A stretch of 42,191 bases of DNA from NCBI GenBank assembly GCA_964505725.1, contig CAZDJK010000006.1:1-42191 (forward strand), read 5' to 3'. Source of the stretch: CAVRJC01 sp964505725 (lineage in GTDB: Bacteria > Actinomycetota > Acidimicrobiia > IMCC26256 > DASPTH01). The notes beneath the pieces were generated by a model. It searched no databases. It had not been told where the DNA came from and saw only the letters and a list, made by a program, of their open reading frames with translations. Below, one piece after another: positions 16,876-24,605 of the stretch; within the stretch, counting starts at the first letter, position 1; each line of letters begins with the position of its first letter. Position numbers and translations under genes: made by a program.

Positions 16876-18225
16876 TCAGCCGACGCGGTCCGTGCCGCCC
16901 GGCATCCGGTTGTGGCGCACCTCGCGGAACGGGACCTTGCTGTCGAGCGACGGCTCCCGCGGGAGCCCGAGCACTCGCTCGCTGATGATGTTGCGCTGGA
17001 TCTCGCTCGTGCCCGAGAGGATGCTGCCGGCCTGCCGGAACAGGAAACCGAGGCCGCGGCTCTCCGACGCGCGGTCGTCGGTCTCCCACGCCACCGACGG
17101 CGTCCCCGCGATCGCCATCGAGATGTCGCTGCGGCGCACCTGGTTGCTGGAGTTGAACAGCTTCAGGAACGAGCCCGCGGGAGGCGGGAGCACGCCCTTC
17201 GCGGTCGATTGCGCGACCCGCGGCCCGAGCTGGCTGCCGACCCTGGCCGCGATGTACGCCTCGGCGACGAGCTGACGGGTGTAGGGCTCCTTCGCCTTGC
17301 CGTTGGTGTCGGCGAGCGCGACGAGGTCGTCGCGGCGCGCCCCGCGGCTCTCGACCGGCGGTGGCTCCGACCCTGCGCCGCCCTCGCCGCCCATGCCGCT
17401 GAACGGCTGCGCCCAGTACGCCGAGCCGCCACCCACCGAGTTGCGCTCGTGCACCAGGAGGCGCGACGCCACCGTCCAGCCGTCGTTGAGGCCCCCGAGG
17501 AGCGCGTCGGCGGGGATGCGGACGTCGGTGAAGAACTCCTGGCAGAAGCCGGTGGCGCCGGTGACGAGGCGCAGCGGTTGCACCTCGAGCCCGTCGGTGT
17601 GCACCGGGCAGAGGAACACGCTGACGCCGCTGTGCTTCGGCACATCCCAATTGGTGCGCGCCACCAGCATCCCGTAATCGCCGACCTCGCCGAGGCTGGT
17701 CCAGATCTTCGAGCCGTTGATCACCCACTCGTCACCGTCACGGTCGGCTCGGGTGAGCACGCTCGCGAGGTCGGAGCCACCGGTGGGCTCGGAGAGGAAC
17801 TGGATCCAGATGTTCTCGCCGGTGAGGAAGCCGCGGATGTGCTGCTCCTTCTGCTCCTCGGTGCCGAACTCGAGGATCGTCGGACCGATCATCCCGAAGG
17901 TCATGCCGTAGACCCCGAGCCCCGCGAGGTCGTAGCCGCGGCACTCGGCGTTGAACGCGTGCATGTGGCGGGCCGTGAGGCCCTGCCCGCCGTACTCCTT
18001 GGGGTACGCGACGCCGGCGAACCCGCCGTCGTAGAGGATCTGCTGGAGCGCCTTGCTGCGCAGTGTCGGGTTCTCGGGATCCTTGCCCTCCTCGACCAGC
18101 CTGCGGGTCACCGGGTTGTCGTTGCCCCGGGCGCCGACCTTCGGGAGGTGCTCCGGGATCCACGCGGCGGCGCGCGCCCGGAAGTCCTCGACCGTCTCCA
18201 TGGTGGCGGGTTCGGTTGTGCTCAC
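16876..18225 (-). CDS. acyl-CoA dehydrogenase, large-subunit type
   Basis: 449 residues from a GTG at 18225 (GGGGGATC upstream); the open frame extends 15 codons further back into the preceding gene end. This is an FAD flavoenzyme of the ACAD fold: 'GFAGVAYPKEYGGQG' in the N-terminal helical domain, 'WIQFLSEPTGGSDLASVLTRA' and 'WVINGSKIWTS' in the middle beta domain, and the C-terminal helical domain with 'SGTSEIQRNIISERVLGLPREP'. It lies 13 bases downstream of a second, different ACAD on the same strand. Paired unequal ACAD genes in actinobacteria often encode alpha2beta2 enzymes, as in sterol side-chain degradation. A close paralogue is at 32348-33670. The substrate is unknown. Confidence 0.88.
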   Translation of the reverse strand: MSTTEPATMETVEDFRARAAAWIPEHLPKVGARGNDNPVTRRLVEEGKDPENPTLRSKALQQILYDGGFAGVAYPKEYGGQGLTARHMHAFNAECRGYDLAGLGVYGMTFGMIGPTILEFGTEEQKEQHIRGFLTGENIWIQFLSEPTGGSDLASVLTRADRDGDEWVINGSKIWTSLGEVGDYGMLVARTNWDVPKHSGVSVFLCPVHTDGLEVQPLRLVTGATGFCQEFFTDVRIPADALLGGLNDGWTVASRLLVHERNSVGGGSAYWAQPFSGMGGEGGAGSEPPPVESRGARRDDLVALADTNGKAKEPYTRQLVAEAYIAARVGSQLGPRVAQSTAKGVLPPPAGSFLKLFNSSNQVRRSDISMAIAGTPSVAWETDDRASESRGLGFLFRQAGSILSGTSEIQRNIISERVLGLPREPSLDSKVPFREVRHNRMPGGTDRVG

Positions 18226-18238
18226 GGCGATCCCCCGA

Positions 18239-19366
18239 TCACATCCCGATGAGCGCGGCGACGCGCTCACGGTGCTGGCTCACCGAGCCGTAGAGCGCAG
18301 CGTTCTGCGCGACCCGGCGGAGATAGAGGTGCAGGTCGTGCTCCCAGGTGACGCCGATGCCGCCGTGGAGCTGCACGCAGTCCTGGATGATCGCCGGCGA
18401 CCGGTCGGCGATGTAGGCCTTGGCCACGCTCACCAGCTCCGACGCGTCGTCGGCGCCCGATTGCACCGCGCGCGCGCTGGCGGTGGCGGTGGCGTGGCAC
18501 GCCTCGAGCCATGTGCGCATGTCGGCGAACCGGTGCTTGAGCGCCTGGTAGGAACCGATCGGACGCCCGAACGCGATACGGTCCTTGGCGTACTCGAGCG
18601 TGAAGTCGAGGACGCGCGTCGTCGCGCCGACCGTCTCCGCATTCTGGAGCACCAGCGCGACCTGGAGCTGGCGCTCCACGTCGTCGCCTGCTCCGCCGAC
18701 CGCACCGACCACCGCCGAGGCGGGCGCGTGCACGTCGTCGAAGTCGACCCGCCCGAAGCGGCGGGTGAAGTCGAGCGAGCCGAGCGGGCTGACGGTGACA
18801 CCGGACGCGTTCGCGGGCACGATGAACTGCGTCAGGCCGCTGCCGGTGCGCGCGGTCACGAGGAACTGCTCGGCAGTCTGGGCCTCCTGCACGAACGTCT
18901 TGGTGCCCGACAGCACCCAGACGCCGTCGCGCTCCACCGCGCCGAGGTTCACGCCCGCGGCGTCCCAGGTGCCGTTCTCCTCCGCGAACGCCCACGTGAT
19001 CACGCTCTCCCCGGAGAGGAGCGACGGCAGCAGCTCGGCCCGCTGCCCGTCGTCGCCCGCGCGCACGAGCGCGTCGGCGACGACGTTCACCGGCACGAGC
19101 GGTCCGGGCGACACCAGGGTGCCCATCTCCTCGGCCACGAGGACGAGGTCGAGCAGCCCGTCCCCGCTGACGCTTCCGCCGCCGTCGCGCTCCGGGACGA
19201 GCATGGCGGTCCAGCCGAGCTCGGCGCCCTGACGCCAGTAGGCGGGCTCGAATCCGCCGCCCGCCTCCTGCAGGCGCCGCACCTCGGTGAGCGGGCACTC
19301 GGTCTCGAGGAAACGACGGGTCGTCTCCACGAAGAGCTCCTGGTCGGCGCTGATGTCCAGGTCCAT
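18239..19366 (-). CDS. acyl-CoA dehydrogenase, small-subunit type
   Basis: 375 residues. The N-terminus 'MDLDISADQELFVETTRRFLE' and late 'QLHGGIGVTWEHDLHLYLRRV' are the typical borders of this ACAD subgroup; 'YAKDRIAFGRPIGSYQALKHRFADM' is the flavin-contacting helix region. The middle domain is short, and the 'TEPxxGSD' flavin loop is replaced by 'AFAEENGTWDAAGV', a divergence often seen in the partner subunit of heteromeric dehydrogenases. Together with the neighbour at 16876-18225 it probably forms one enzyme; which subunit holds the catalytic base cannot be settled by eye. GAGGGGAG lies upstream of the ATG. The gene diverges from the hybrid regulator gene, with 206 bases between. Confidence 0.87.
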   Translation of the reverse strand: MDLDISADQELFVETTRRFLETECPLTEVRRLQEAGGGFEPAYWRQGAELGWTAMLVPERDGGGSVSGDGLLDLVLVAEEMGTLVSPGPLVPVNVVADALVRAGDDGQRAELLPSLLSGESVITWAFAEENGTWDAAGVNLGAVERDGVWVLSGTKTFVQEAQTAEQFLVTARTGSGLTQFIVPANASGVTVSPLGSLDFTRRFGRVDFDDVHAPASAVVGAVGGAGDDVERQLQVALVLQNAETVGATTRVLDFTLEYAKDRIAFGRPIGSYQALKHRFADMRTWLEACHATATASARAVQSGADDASELVSVAKAYIADRSPAIIQDCVQLHGGIGVTWEHDLHLYLRRVAQNAALYGSVSQHRERVAALIGM

Positions 19367-19476
19367 CCCGGTGTCGCTCCCCTCGCGAGTCGTCTACGGC
19401 CAGAGTCTGCCATTCCGCCCAGCCTGGGTCCCAAAGGACGGGTCGGGGCCGAATCCGTCGCACGCGGTGTCCCGAG

Positions 19477-19491
19477 CCGTCGCGGCGACGG
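19477..19491. promoter_or_regulatory. inverted repeat in the ACAD-regulator divergent gap
   Basis: CCGTCGC-G-GCGACGG is a perfect seven-base inverted repeat with a one-base centre. It is one of two in the 206-base gap between the acyl-CoA dehydrogenase pair and the MerR/TetR hybrid gene. GC-rich repeats arise easily by chance here, so an operator role is only possible. Confidence 0.2.
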
Positions 19492-19521
19492 TGCCCGCGG
19501 CACGCGGACGCGCTGCACGCC

Positions 19522-19538
19522 CTCGCGCGGAGCGCGAG
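19522..19538. promoter_or_regulatory. inverted repeat 35 bases upstream of the regulator gene
   Basis: CTCGCGC-GGA-GCGCGAG is a perfect seven-base inverted repeat with a three-base centre, placed where an autoregulatory operator or a leader hairpin would lie. It differs in sequence from the palindrome at 20417-20432. Confidence 0.25.
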
Positions 19539-19572
19539 ACTCTCGGCGGTCCGCGCGCCAGGTGGGGCGGCA

Positions 19573-20361
19573 GTGAGCGAGAGCGAATTCCCGATCAGCG
19601 AGCTCGTCGCCCGAACCGGCGTGCCCGCGGTCACCATCCACCACTACCTCGCGGCCAGGGTCGTCCCCGAGCCGCGGCGCGTGGCGCGGAACCGGTTCCT
19701 CTACGACGAGCGTCACGTGCAGGCGGTGCGGCTCGTCCGGCTGCTCCGCGAGCAGCGCAACCTGCCGCTGCCCGTGATCCGTCGGATCCTGCCCCAGCTC
19801 CTCCAGGAAGGGGAGGAGGACGCCTTCCGCCAGCAGGCCTGGGACGTGATCCTGGCCGCAGAGGAGCTGCCCGGTGAACGGGCGCGCACCCGTCTCGTCG
19901 AGACCGCGATCGTGATGTTCTCGTCCCCCGGCTACGCGCTGGTGACCATCGACGAGATCGCCGATGCCGCCGGGATCGCCAAGGGCTCGGTGTACCGCTA
20001 CTTCCCGTCGAAGGACGCCCTCTTCTTCGCCGCGGTGCGGACGTGCCTCGACGAGGTGGTGGCCCAGTTCCGGGAGGGTGTCCGGTGCCGGGGGGACTCC
20101 GTCGACGTCGACACCGCCGCCGAGATCCTGGGCGTGGTCGCGCTCCCGGCGATGCCACTGCTCATGGATCTCGCGGCGCAGACCCTGCAGGGGCACGCGG
20201 CCCGCCTCGAGGTGGCACAGCACGTCCTCGACGTGCTGCTCGTGACCGTCGGCTCGCTCACCCGCGGCCGCGGCTCGCGCCGGGAACGGGCCGTGCGGGT
20301 GATGCAGCAGGTGATGGCGGAGGCGTTTCGGGCGGTCGTCCCTGCGGAGGCATCGAGCTGA
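19573..20361 (+). CDS. hybrid transcription regulator: MerR-like HTH fused to TetR-like HTH
   Basis: 262 residues. Residues about 7-75 read as a MerR winged HTH: 'ISELVARTGVPAVTIHHYLAARVVPEP' (helix-turn-helix), 'NRFLYDERHVQAVRLVRLLRE' and 'LPLPVIRRIL'. Residues about 104-150 read as a TetR HTH: 'RLVETAIVMFSSPGYALVTIDEIADAAGIAKGSVYRYFPSKDALF'. The remaining 110 residues would be the TetR ligand and dimer domain. Two DNA-binding modules in one chain suggest unusual operator use. The start is GTG with GGTGGGGCGG close upstream. The gene runs directly into the hopanoid operon, with a 16-bp palindrome in the 99-base gap. It may act on that operon, on the divergent acyl-CoA dehydrogenases, or on both. 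Confidence 0.85.
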   Translation: MSESEFPISELVARTGVPAVTIHHYLAARVVPEPRRVARNRFLYDERHVQAVRLVRLLREQRNLPLPVIRRILPQLLQEGEEDAFRQQAWDVILAAEELPGERARTRLVETAIVMFSSPGYALVTIDEIADAAGIAKGSVYRYFPSKDALFFAAVRTCLDEVVAQFREGVRCRGDSVDVDTAAEILGVVALPAMPLLMDLAAQTLQGHAARLEVAQHVLDVLLVTVGSLTRGRGSRRERAVRVMQQVMAEAFRAVVPAEASS

Positions 20362-20384
20362 AGTCGCCGGTCGGGCCTCCGGTG

Positions 20385-20410
20385 TTGACGCGTCCCGCGC
20401 CGCCTACAAG
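20385..20410 (+). promoter_or_regulatory. weak promoter candidate before hpnC
   Basis: TTGACG (20385-20390) is a good -35 match, but the nearest -10-like hexamer, TACAAG (20405-20410), is only 14 bases away and lacks the final T. If this is the promoter, the palindrome that follows at 20417-20432 would overlap the transcription start. Confidence 0.25.
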
Positions 20411-20416
20411 ACTGGC

Positions 20417-20432
20417 GACTGACTAGTCAGTC
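20417..20432. promoter_or_regulatory. 16-bp perfect palindrome, probable operator of the hopanoid operon
   Basis: GACTGACTAGTCAGTC is fully self-complementary, with a nested GACT-GACT / AGTC-AGTC repeat. It lies 28 bases before the hpnC start and 55 bases after the hybrid regulator gene. It is clearly less GC-rich than its surroundings (50 percent), and its size and symmetry are typical of TetR-family operators. Binding by the adjacent regulator is inference. Confidence 0.65.
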
Positions 20433-20460
20433 CTGGTATTTGCTTGCAGGGAGCGCCAGA

Positions 20461-21336
20461 TTGCCGGTCGACGTGCGATCAGACCTGACGACCGCCTGCG
20501 GAGGGATCGATCGCGCCCGGGTGCTCCGCCGGGCCGGCAGCGAGAATTTCCCCGTCGCGCTCCGGCTGCTCCCCCGCGCCACCCGCGCCCACCTCGAGGC
20601 GCTCTACGGCTTCGCCCGGCTCTGCGACGAGATCGGCGACGAGGCGCCGGGCGACCGGCTGTCGGCCCTGGCGTGGCTCGACCGTGAGGTCGAGCGCGCG
20701 TTCGCGGGTACCACCGACGAACCACTGCTCCAACGGGTGGGCGAATCGGCCGCCGCGCTCGGGCTCCCCGAGCAGCCGTTCCACGACCTCGTGGAGGCCA
20801 ACCGCCGCGACCAGCAAGTGCACGACTACGGCACCTACGACGAGCTGCTCGACTACTGCACCCTGTCGGCCAATCCCGTGGGCCGGCTCGTGCTCGCGGT
20901 GTTCGGCGTCTCGACTCCCGAGCGGGTCACGCGCTCGGACGCGGTCTGCACCGGGCTGCAGCTCGTCGAGCACTGGCAGGACGTCGGGGAGGACGCGGCG
21001 GCGGGCCGCGTATACCTCCCGGCCGAGGACCGGCTCCGCTTCGGCGTCGACCGGCGCGATCTCCGTGCGCCGACGGCGTCGCGTGCGCTCCGCGCGCTGC
21101 TTCGCTTCGAGGCCAGCCGGGCGCGGGCCCTCCTCGACGCCGGCCGCGAGCTGACGGCCGGCCTCCGGGGAGCGGCGCGCGTCGCCGTCGCCGGGTACGT
21201 CGCCGGCGGGATGGCGGCGCTCGACGCGATCGCCGCGGTCGACTTCGACGTGCTCGCGCACGCCACGCCGCCGTCGCGGGCGCGCACCGCCCGTCACGCG
21301 CTCGCGCTGTGGACGCAGCACCGAGATGGGCGATGA
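20461..21336 (+). CDS. hpnC: hydroxysqualene synthase HpnC
   Basis: 291 residues from a TTG at 20461, preferred because AGGGAGC lies about eight bases upstream; a TTG at 20440 would add seven residues. The protein has the squalene/phytoene synthase fold with two Asp-rich motifs: 'CDEIGDE' (D56, D60) and 'HWQDVGED' (D174, D178), the latter binding Mg2+-diphosphate. In the HpnCDE route HpnC turns presqualene diphosphate into hydroxysqualene, whereas HpnD makes presqualene diphosphate. HpnC and HpnD are paralogues; position first in the operon and the 'FPVALRLLPRATRAHLEALYGFAR' start favour HpnC. The stop overlaps the hpnD start (ATGA). Confidence 0.9.
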   Translation: MPVDVRSDLTTACGGIDRARVLRRAGSENFPVALRLLPRATRAHLEALYGFARLCDEIGDEAPGDRLSALAWLDREVERAFAGTTDEPLLQRVGESAAALGLPEQPFHDLVEANRRDQQVHDYGTYDELLDYCTLSANPVGRLVLAVFGVSTPERVTRSDAVCTGLQLVEHWQDVGEDAAAGRVYLPAEDRLRFGVDRRDLRAPTASRALRALLRFEASRARALLDAGRELTAGLRGAARVAVAGYVAGGMAALDAIAAVDFDVLAHATPPSRARTARHALALWTQHRDGR

Positions 21337-22211
21337 GCATCGCGACACCCCCGGTCGATCTCGAGACCGCGTACCGCGCCTGCGCCGACATCGTGCGCCG
21401 TGAGGCGAAGAACTTCTCCTACGGCATCCGCCTGCTCCCCGGCCCGAAGCGGCGCGGCATGAGCGCGGTGTACGCGCTCGCGCGCCGGCTGGACGACGTC
21501 GGCGACGGCGAGCTCCCCGCGGCGGCGAAGCACGACGCGCTCGACGCCGCCCGCGACTCGCTCGCGGTCATCGCCCGTGACGGCACACCACCGGACCCCG
21601 GCGACGCCGTGCTCGCCGCCGTCGCCGACGCCCACCACCGGTTCTCGTTGCCGATGGAGGCGTTCGACGAGCTGATCGACGGATGCGTACGCGACGTCGA
21701 CGGTGCCCGGTACCAGACGTTCGACGAGCTCGTCGGGTACTGCCGGCTGGTGGCGGGCTCGATCGGCCGGTTGTCGCTCGCGATCTTCGGGACCGACCGC
21801 TCGGACCTGGCTCGTGACCGTGCGGACGCGCTCGGGGTCGCGCTCCAGATCACCAACATCCTGCGCGACATCGTCGAGGACCGCGACGTCCACGGGCGCA
21901 TCTACCTACCTGCGGCCGACGTGGCGCGCTTCGGTGCCGCGCCCGATCTGTCGGGCCCGCCCGACGCGGTGGCCGCGCTCGTGATCTTCGAGGCCGCGAG
22001 GGCGCGCGACTGGTACGACCGGGGCCTCGAGCTGCTGCCGATGCTCGATCGCCGGTCCCGTGCCTGCGTGGGCGCGATGGCGGGCATCTACCACGAGCTG
22101 CTCGAGCGCATCGAGCGCGATCCCGGCGCCGTCCTGTGCGCCCGCGTCTCCGTGCCCGGCACCGGCAAGGTGCTCGTCGCCACGCGCGCACTGCTGGGGA
22201 TCGGCTCGTGA
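21333..22211 (+). CDS. hpnD: presqualene diphosphate synthase HpnD
   Basis: 292 residues. The start is the ATG overlapping the hpnC stop, with GAGATGGG just before it; the open frame begins 24 bases earlier at a GTG. The protein condenses two farnesyl diphosphates to presqualene diphosphate. It shows 'EAKNFSYGIRLLPGPKRRGMSAVYALARRLDDVGD' with the first Asp-rich motif (D54-D58) and 'LQITNILRDIVED' (171-183) with the second (D179, D183), which is the classical HpnD/phytoene-synthase signature. The 'RIYLP' that follows is also conserved. The gene shares a GTGA overlap with hpnE. Confidence 0.92.
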   Translation: MSIATPPVDLETAYRACADIVRREAKNFSYGIRLLPGPKRRGMSAVYALARRLDDVGDGELPAAAKHDALDAARDSLAVIARDGTPPDPGDAVLAAVADAHHRFSLPMEAFDELIDGCVRDVDGARYQTFDELVGYCRLVAGSIGRLSLAIFGTDRSDLARDRADALGVALQITNILRDIVEDRDVHGRIYLPAADVARFGAAPDLSGPPDAVAALVIFEAARARDWYDRGLELLPMLDRRSRACVGAMAGIYHELLERIERDPGAVLCARVSVPGTGKVLVATRALLGIGS

Positions 22212-23584
22212 GGCGGGTGGTCGTCGTCGGCGGCGGGCTCGCGGGGATCACCGCCGCGCTCGACTGCGCCGACGCGGGCGCCGCGGTCACGCTGCTCGAG
22301 TCGCGCTCGCGGCTGGGCGGCGCCACGTGGTCGTTCCAGCGCGACGGCGTGTGGTTCGACAACGGCCAGCACGTGTTCCTCCGTTGCTGCGACGAGTACC
22401 GGGCGCTGCTCGAGCGCCTCGGCGTCGCCGGCGACGTCCACCTGCAGGACCGCTTCGACCTGCCGGTGCTGCGACCCCACGCCCGCGCCGCGCGGCTCCG
22501 GCGGAACCGGCTGCCGGCACCCGCGCACCTCGTGCCCTCGCTCCTGGCCTACCGGCACCTCTCCTGGCACGAGCGCGCCACCGCGGGGCGCGCCGCGCTC
22601 GCCATGCGCCGGCTCGACCCGGCCGACGCCGCGCTCGACGAGCAGCCGTTCGGCTCCTGGCTCGCCGCACACGGCCAGTCGCCGGCGTCGGTCGCCCGCC
22701 TCTGGGACCTGATCTGCGTCCCGACCCTGAACCTGCCGGCTGCCGAGGCGTCGCTCGCGCTCGCCGCCAAGGTGTTCCGCACCGGCCTCCTCGACGACGC
22801 CTCCGGCTCGGACCTGGGCTGGGCACGGGTACCGCTCGGAGCGCTGCACGCCGACGCCGCCACCCGTGCGCTCGCCGAGCGTGGTGTGGACGTCGTCCCG
22901 CGGGTGCACGCGCTCGAGGTGTCCCGGCGTCGCGGCACGACGGGATTCGCGGTCCGAACCGAGCGGGGCGCGTGGCACGCCGACGCGGCGGTGGTCGCGG
23001 TGCCCAACCGCGTCGCCGCGCAGCTCGTGCCCGAGGCCGCGGCGCCCGGCGCCCCCCGAGGTTGGGCCGCGCTCGGGGCGTCGCCGATCGTGAACGTGCA
23101 GGTCGTCTACGACCGCAGGGTCACCGACCTCCCGTGCGCCGCCGCGGTCGACAGCCCCGTCCAGTTCGTGTTCGACCGCACCGAGCCGGCGGGCCTCCGC
23201 CGCGGGCAGAGCCTCGGTGTCTCGATCTCCGCCGCCGACGCGATCGTGGGCGTGCGCGCGGACGCGTTGATCGCACGGTTCACCGCCGAGCTGGCCACGC
23301 TGTTCCCGGCCGCACGGCGCGCCAACGTGCTCGACGCGGTCGTGACGCGCGAGCAGGCGGCCACGTTCCGCGGCGTGCCGGGGACGGCGCGGCTCAGGCC
23401 ACGCGCGCAAACTGCGTGGCCTGGGCTCGCGCTCGCAGGCGCATGGACGGCCACCGGGTGGCCCGCGACGATGGAAGGCGCGGTGCGCAGCGGTCATGCC
23501 GCGTCACGCGTCGCCCTCCTCGAGGCCGGCGGCGCTCGCCGCGGCGTCGACGCCGACGAGGATCCCGAGGAGGTCGTCGCATGA
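22208..23584 (+). CDS. hpnE: squalene-forming FAD oxidoreductase HpnE
   Basis: 458 residues from the GTG that overlaps the hpnD stop. The N-terminus 'RRVVVVGGGLAGITAALDCADAGAAVTLLESRSRLGGATWSF' is the FAD-binding Rossmann motif (GxGxxG at about 8-13, acidic E near 35, then R-x-G-G). The late 'LALAGAWTATGWPATMEGAVRSGHAA' is the second FAD-contacting motif of the amine oxidase/phytoene desaturase family. HpnE reduces hydroxysqualene to squalene. 'FDNGQHVFLRCC' and 'PTLNLPAAEASLALAAKVF' are typical of the squalene-associated subgroup. The stop overlaps the prenyl synthase start (ATGA). Confidence 0.92.
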   Translation: MRRVVVVGGGLAGITAALDCADAGAAVTLLESRSRLGGATWSFQRDGVWFDNGQHVFLRCCDEYRALLERLGVAGDVHLQDRFDLPVLRPHARAARLRRNRLPAPAHLVPSLLAYRHLSWHERATAGRAALAMRRLDPADAALDEQPFGSWLAAHGQSPASVARLWDLICVPTLNLPAAEASLALAAKVFRTGLLDDASGSDLGWARVPLGALHADAATRALAERGVDVVPRVHALEVSRRRGTTGFAVRTERGAWHADAAVVAVPNRVAAQLVPEAAAPGAPRGWAALGASPIVNVQVVYDRRVTDLPCAAAVDSPVQFVFDRTEPAGLRRGQSLGVSISAADAIVGVRADALIARFTAELATLFPAARRANVLDAVVTREQAATFRGVPGTARLRPRAQTAWPGLALAGAWTATGWPATMEGAVRSGHAASRVALLEAGGARRGVDADEDPEEVVA

Positions 23585-24603
23585 CCGTTACCCCGACGCG
23601 CGCGGCGCCGGACGTGCTCGCGCGGGCGGGCGGGCTCGTCACCCCCGCGCTCCGCGGCGCCGTCGCGCGACTCGGCGAAGAACTCGCGCCCGTCGCCGCG
23701 TACCACTTCGGGTGGCTCGACGCCGAGGGACGACCGACGCGCGCCGGCGGCAAGGGCATGCGCGCCGCGCTCGCGCTGCTGTCGGCCGAGGCGGTCGGAG
23801 CCGCGCCCGAGGTTGCCCTACCGGGCGCGGTGGCGCTGGAGCTCGTGCACAACTTCTCGCTGCTGCACGACGACATCATCGACGGCGACCGCGAGCGCCG
23901 CCACCGGCCCACGGTGTGGGCGCTCTACGGCGTCGGTCGCGCCATCATCCTCGGCGACGCGCTCGCCAGCCTCGCCACCGGCGTGCTGCTCGAGACGCCT
24001 GGTCCCGAGGGTCGCGCCGCGACGCGCGAGCTGGTCGCCGCGGTCGACACCATGATCGACGGCCAGGCGCAGGACATGGCGTTCGAGGGTGCCTCCCACG
24101 TCACCGTCGACCAGTGCGTGACGATGGAGGCACGCAAGACCGGGGCGTTGCTCGCGTGCGCGTCGACCATCGGCGCCGTCCTCGCCGGCGGCCCGCCCCT
24201 GGCGGTCGGGGCGCTGCGGGAGTACGGCCTGCACCTCGGGCTCGCGTTCCAGGCAGTGGACGACCTCCTCGGCATCTGGGGCGACCCCGAGCGCACCGGC
24301 AAGCCGCGCGGCAGCGACCTCGACGGCCACAAGAAGACCTACCCGATCGCCGCGGCGCTCGCTCGCGGTGGCGTACCGTCCGACGCCCTCCGGCGCCTGC
24401 TCGGCAACGGGCAGCTGACCGACGCCGACCGCGCCGGGGCCGCCCGTCTGGTGGTGGACGCCGGCGGCCGCGATGCCGCCGAGCGGTTCGCGACCCGATC
24501 GCTCGAGCGCGCGCTCGCCGCGTTGGAGCAGGAGGACCTCGAGCCGGACCCGGTGGCGGAGCTGCGGGAGCTCGCGATGTTCGCGGCGGACCGGGACTTC
24601 TGA
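23581..24603 (+). CDS. polyprenyl diphosphate synthase (FPP/GGPP synthase family)
   Basis: 340 residues. This is an all-trans prenyl chain elongating enzyme that probably supplies farnesyl diphosphate to HpnD/HpnC. The substrate lysine segment 'GGKGMRAAL', first Asp-rich motif 'LLHDDIIDGDRERR' (DDIID 97-101), 'ILGDALAS', 'MIDGQAQDMAFE', 'KTGALLACA' and second motif 'FQAVDDLLGIWGD' (227-235) are all present. The second motif reads DDLLG instead of DDxxD, as is usual in the actinobacterial IdsA-like subgroup. Chain length cannot be read with certainty; bulky residues lie before the first motif (NFSLLHDD), which fits a C15 or C20 product. The two-base gap to shc implies co-translation. Confidence 0.9.
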   Translation: MTVTPTRAAPDVLARAGGLVTPALRGAVARLGEELAPVAAYHFGWLDAEGRPTRAGGKGMRAALALLSAEAVGAAPEVALPGAVALELVHNFSLLHDDIIDGDRERRHRPTVWALYGVGRAIILGDALASLATGVLLETPGPEGRAATRELVAAVDTMIDGQAQDMAFEGASHVTVDQCVTMEARKTGALLACASTIGAVLAGGPPLAVGALREYGLHLGLAFQAVDDLLGIWGDPERTGKPRGSDLDGHKKTYPIAAALARGGVPSDALRRLLGNGQLTDADRAGAARLVVDAGGRDAAERFATRSLERALAALEQEDLEPDPVAELRELAMFAADRDF

Positions 24604-24605
24604 GC

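Noticed and set aside
20385..20410. Treating TTGACG / TACAAG as a confident hpnC promoter
   Set aside because: The spacing of 14 bases is too short and the -10 match is poor, so it is listed only as a weak candidate.
23496..24605. Upstream extension of the shc frame over the prenyl synthase gene
   Set aside because: The extension is Arg/Pro-rich noise in the wrong frame of a real gene; the GTG at 24606 gives a normal-length cyclase.
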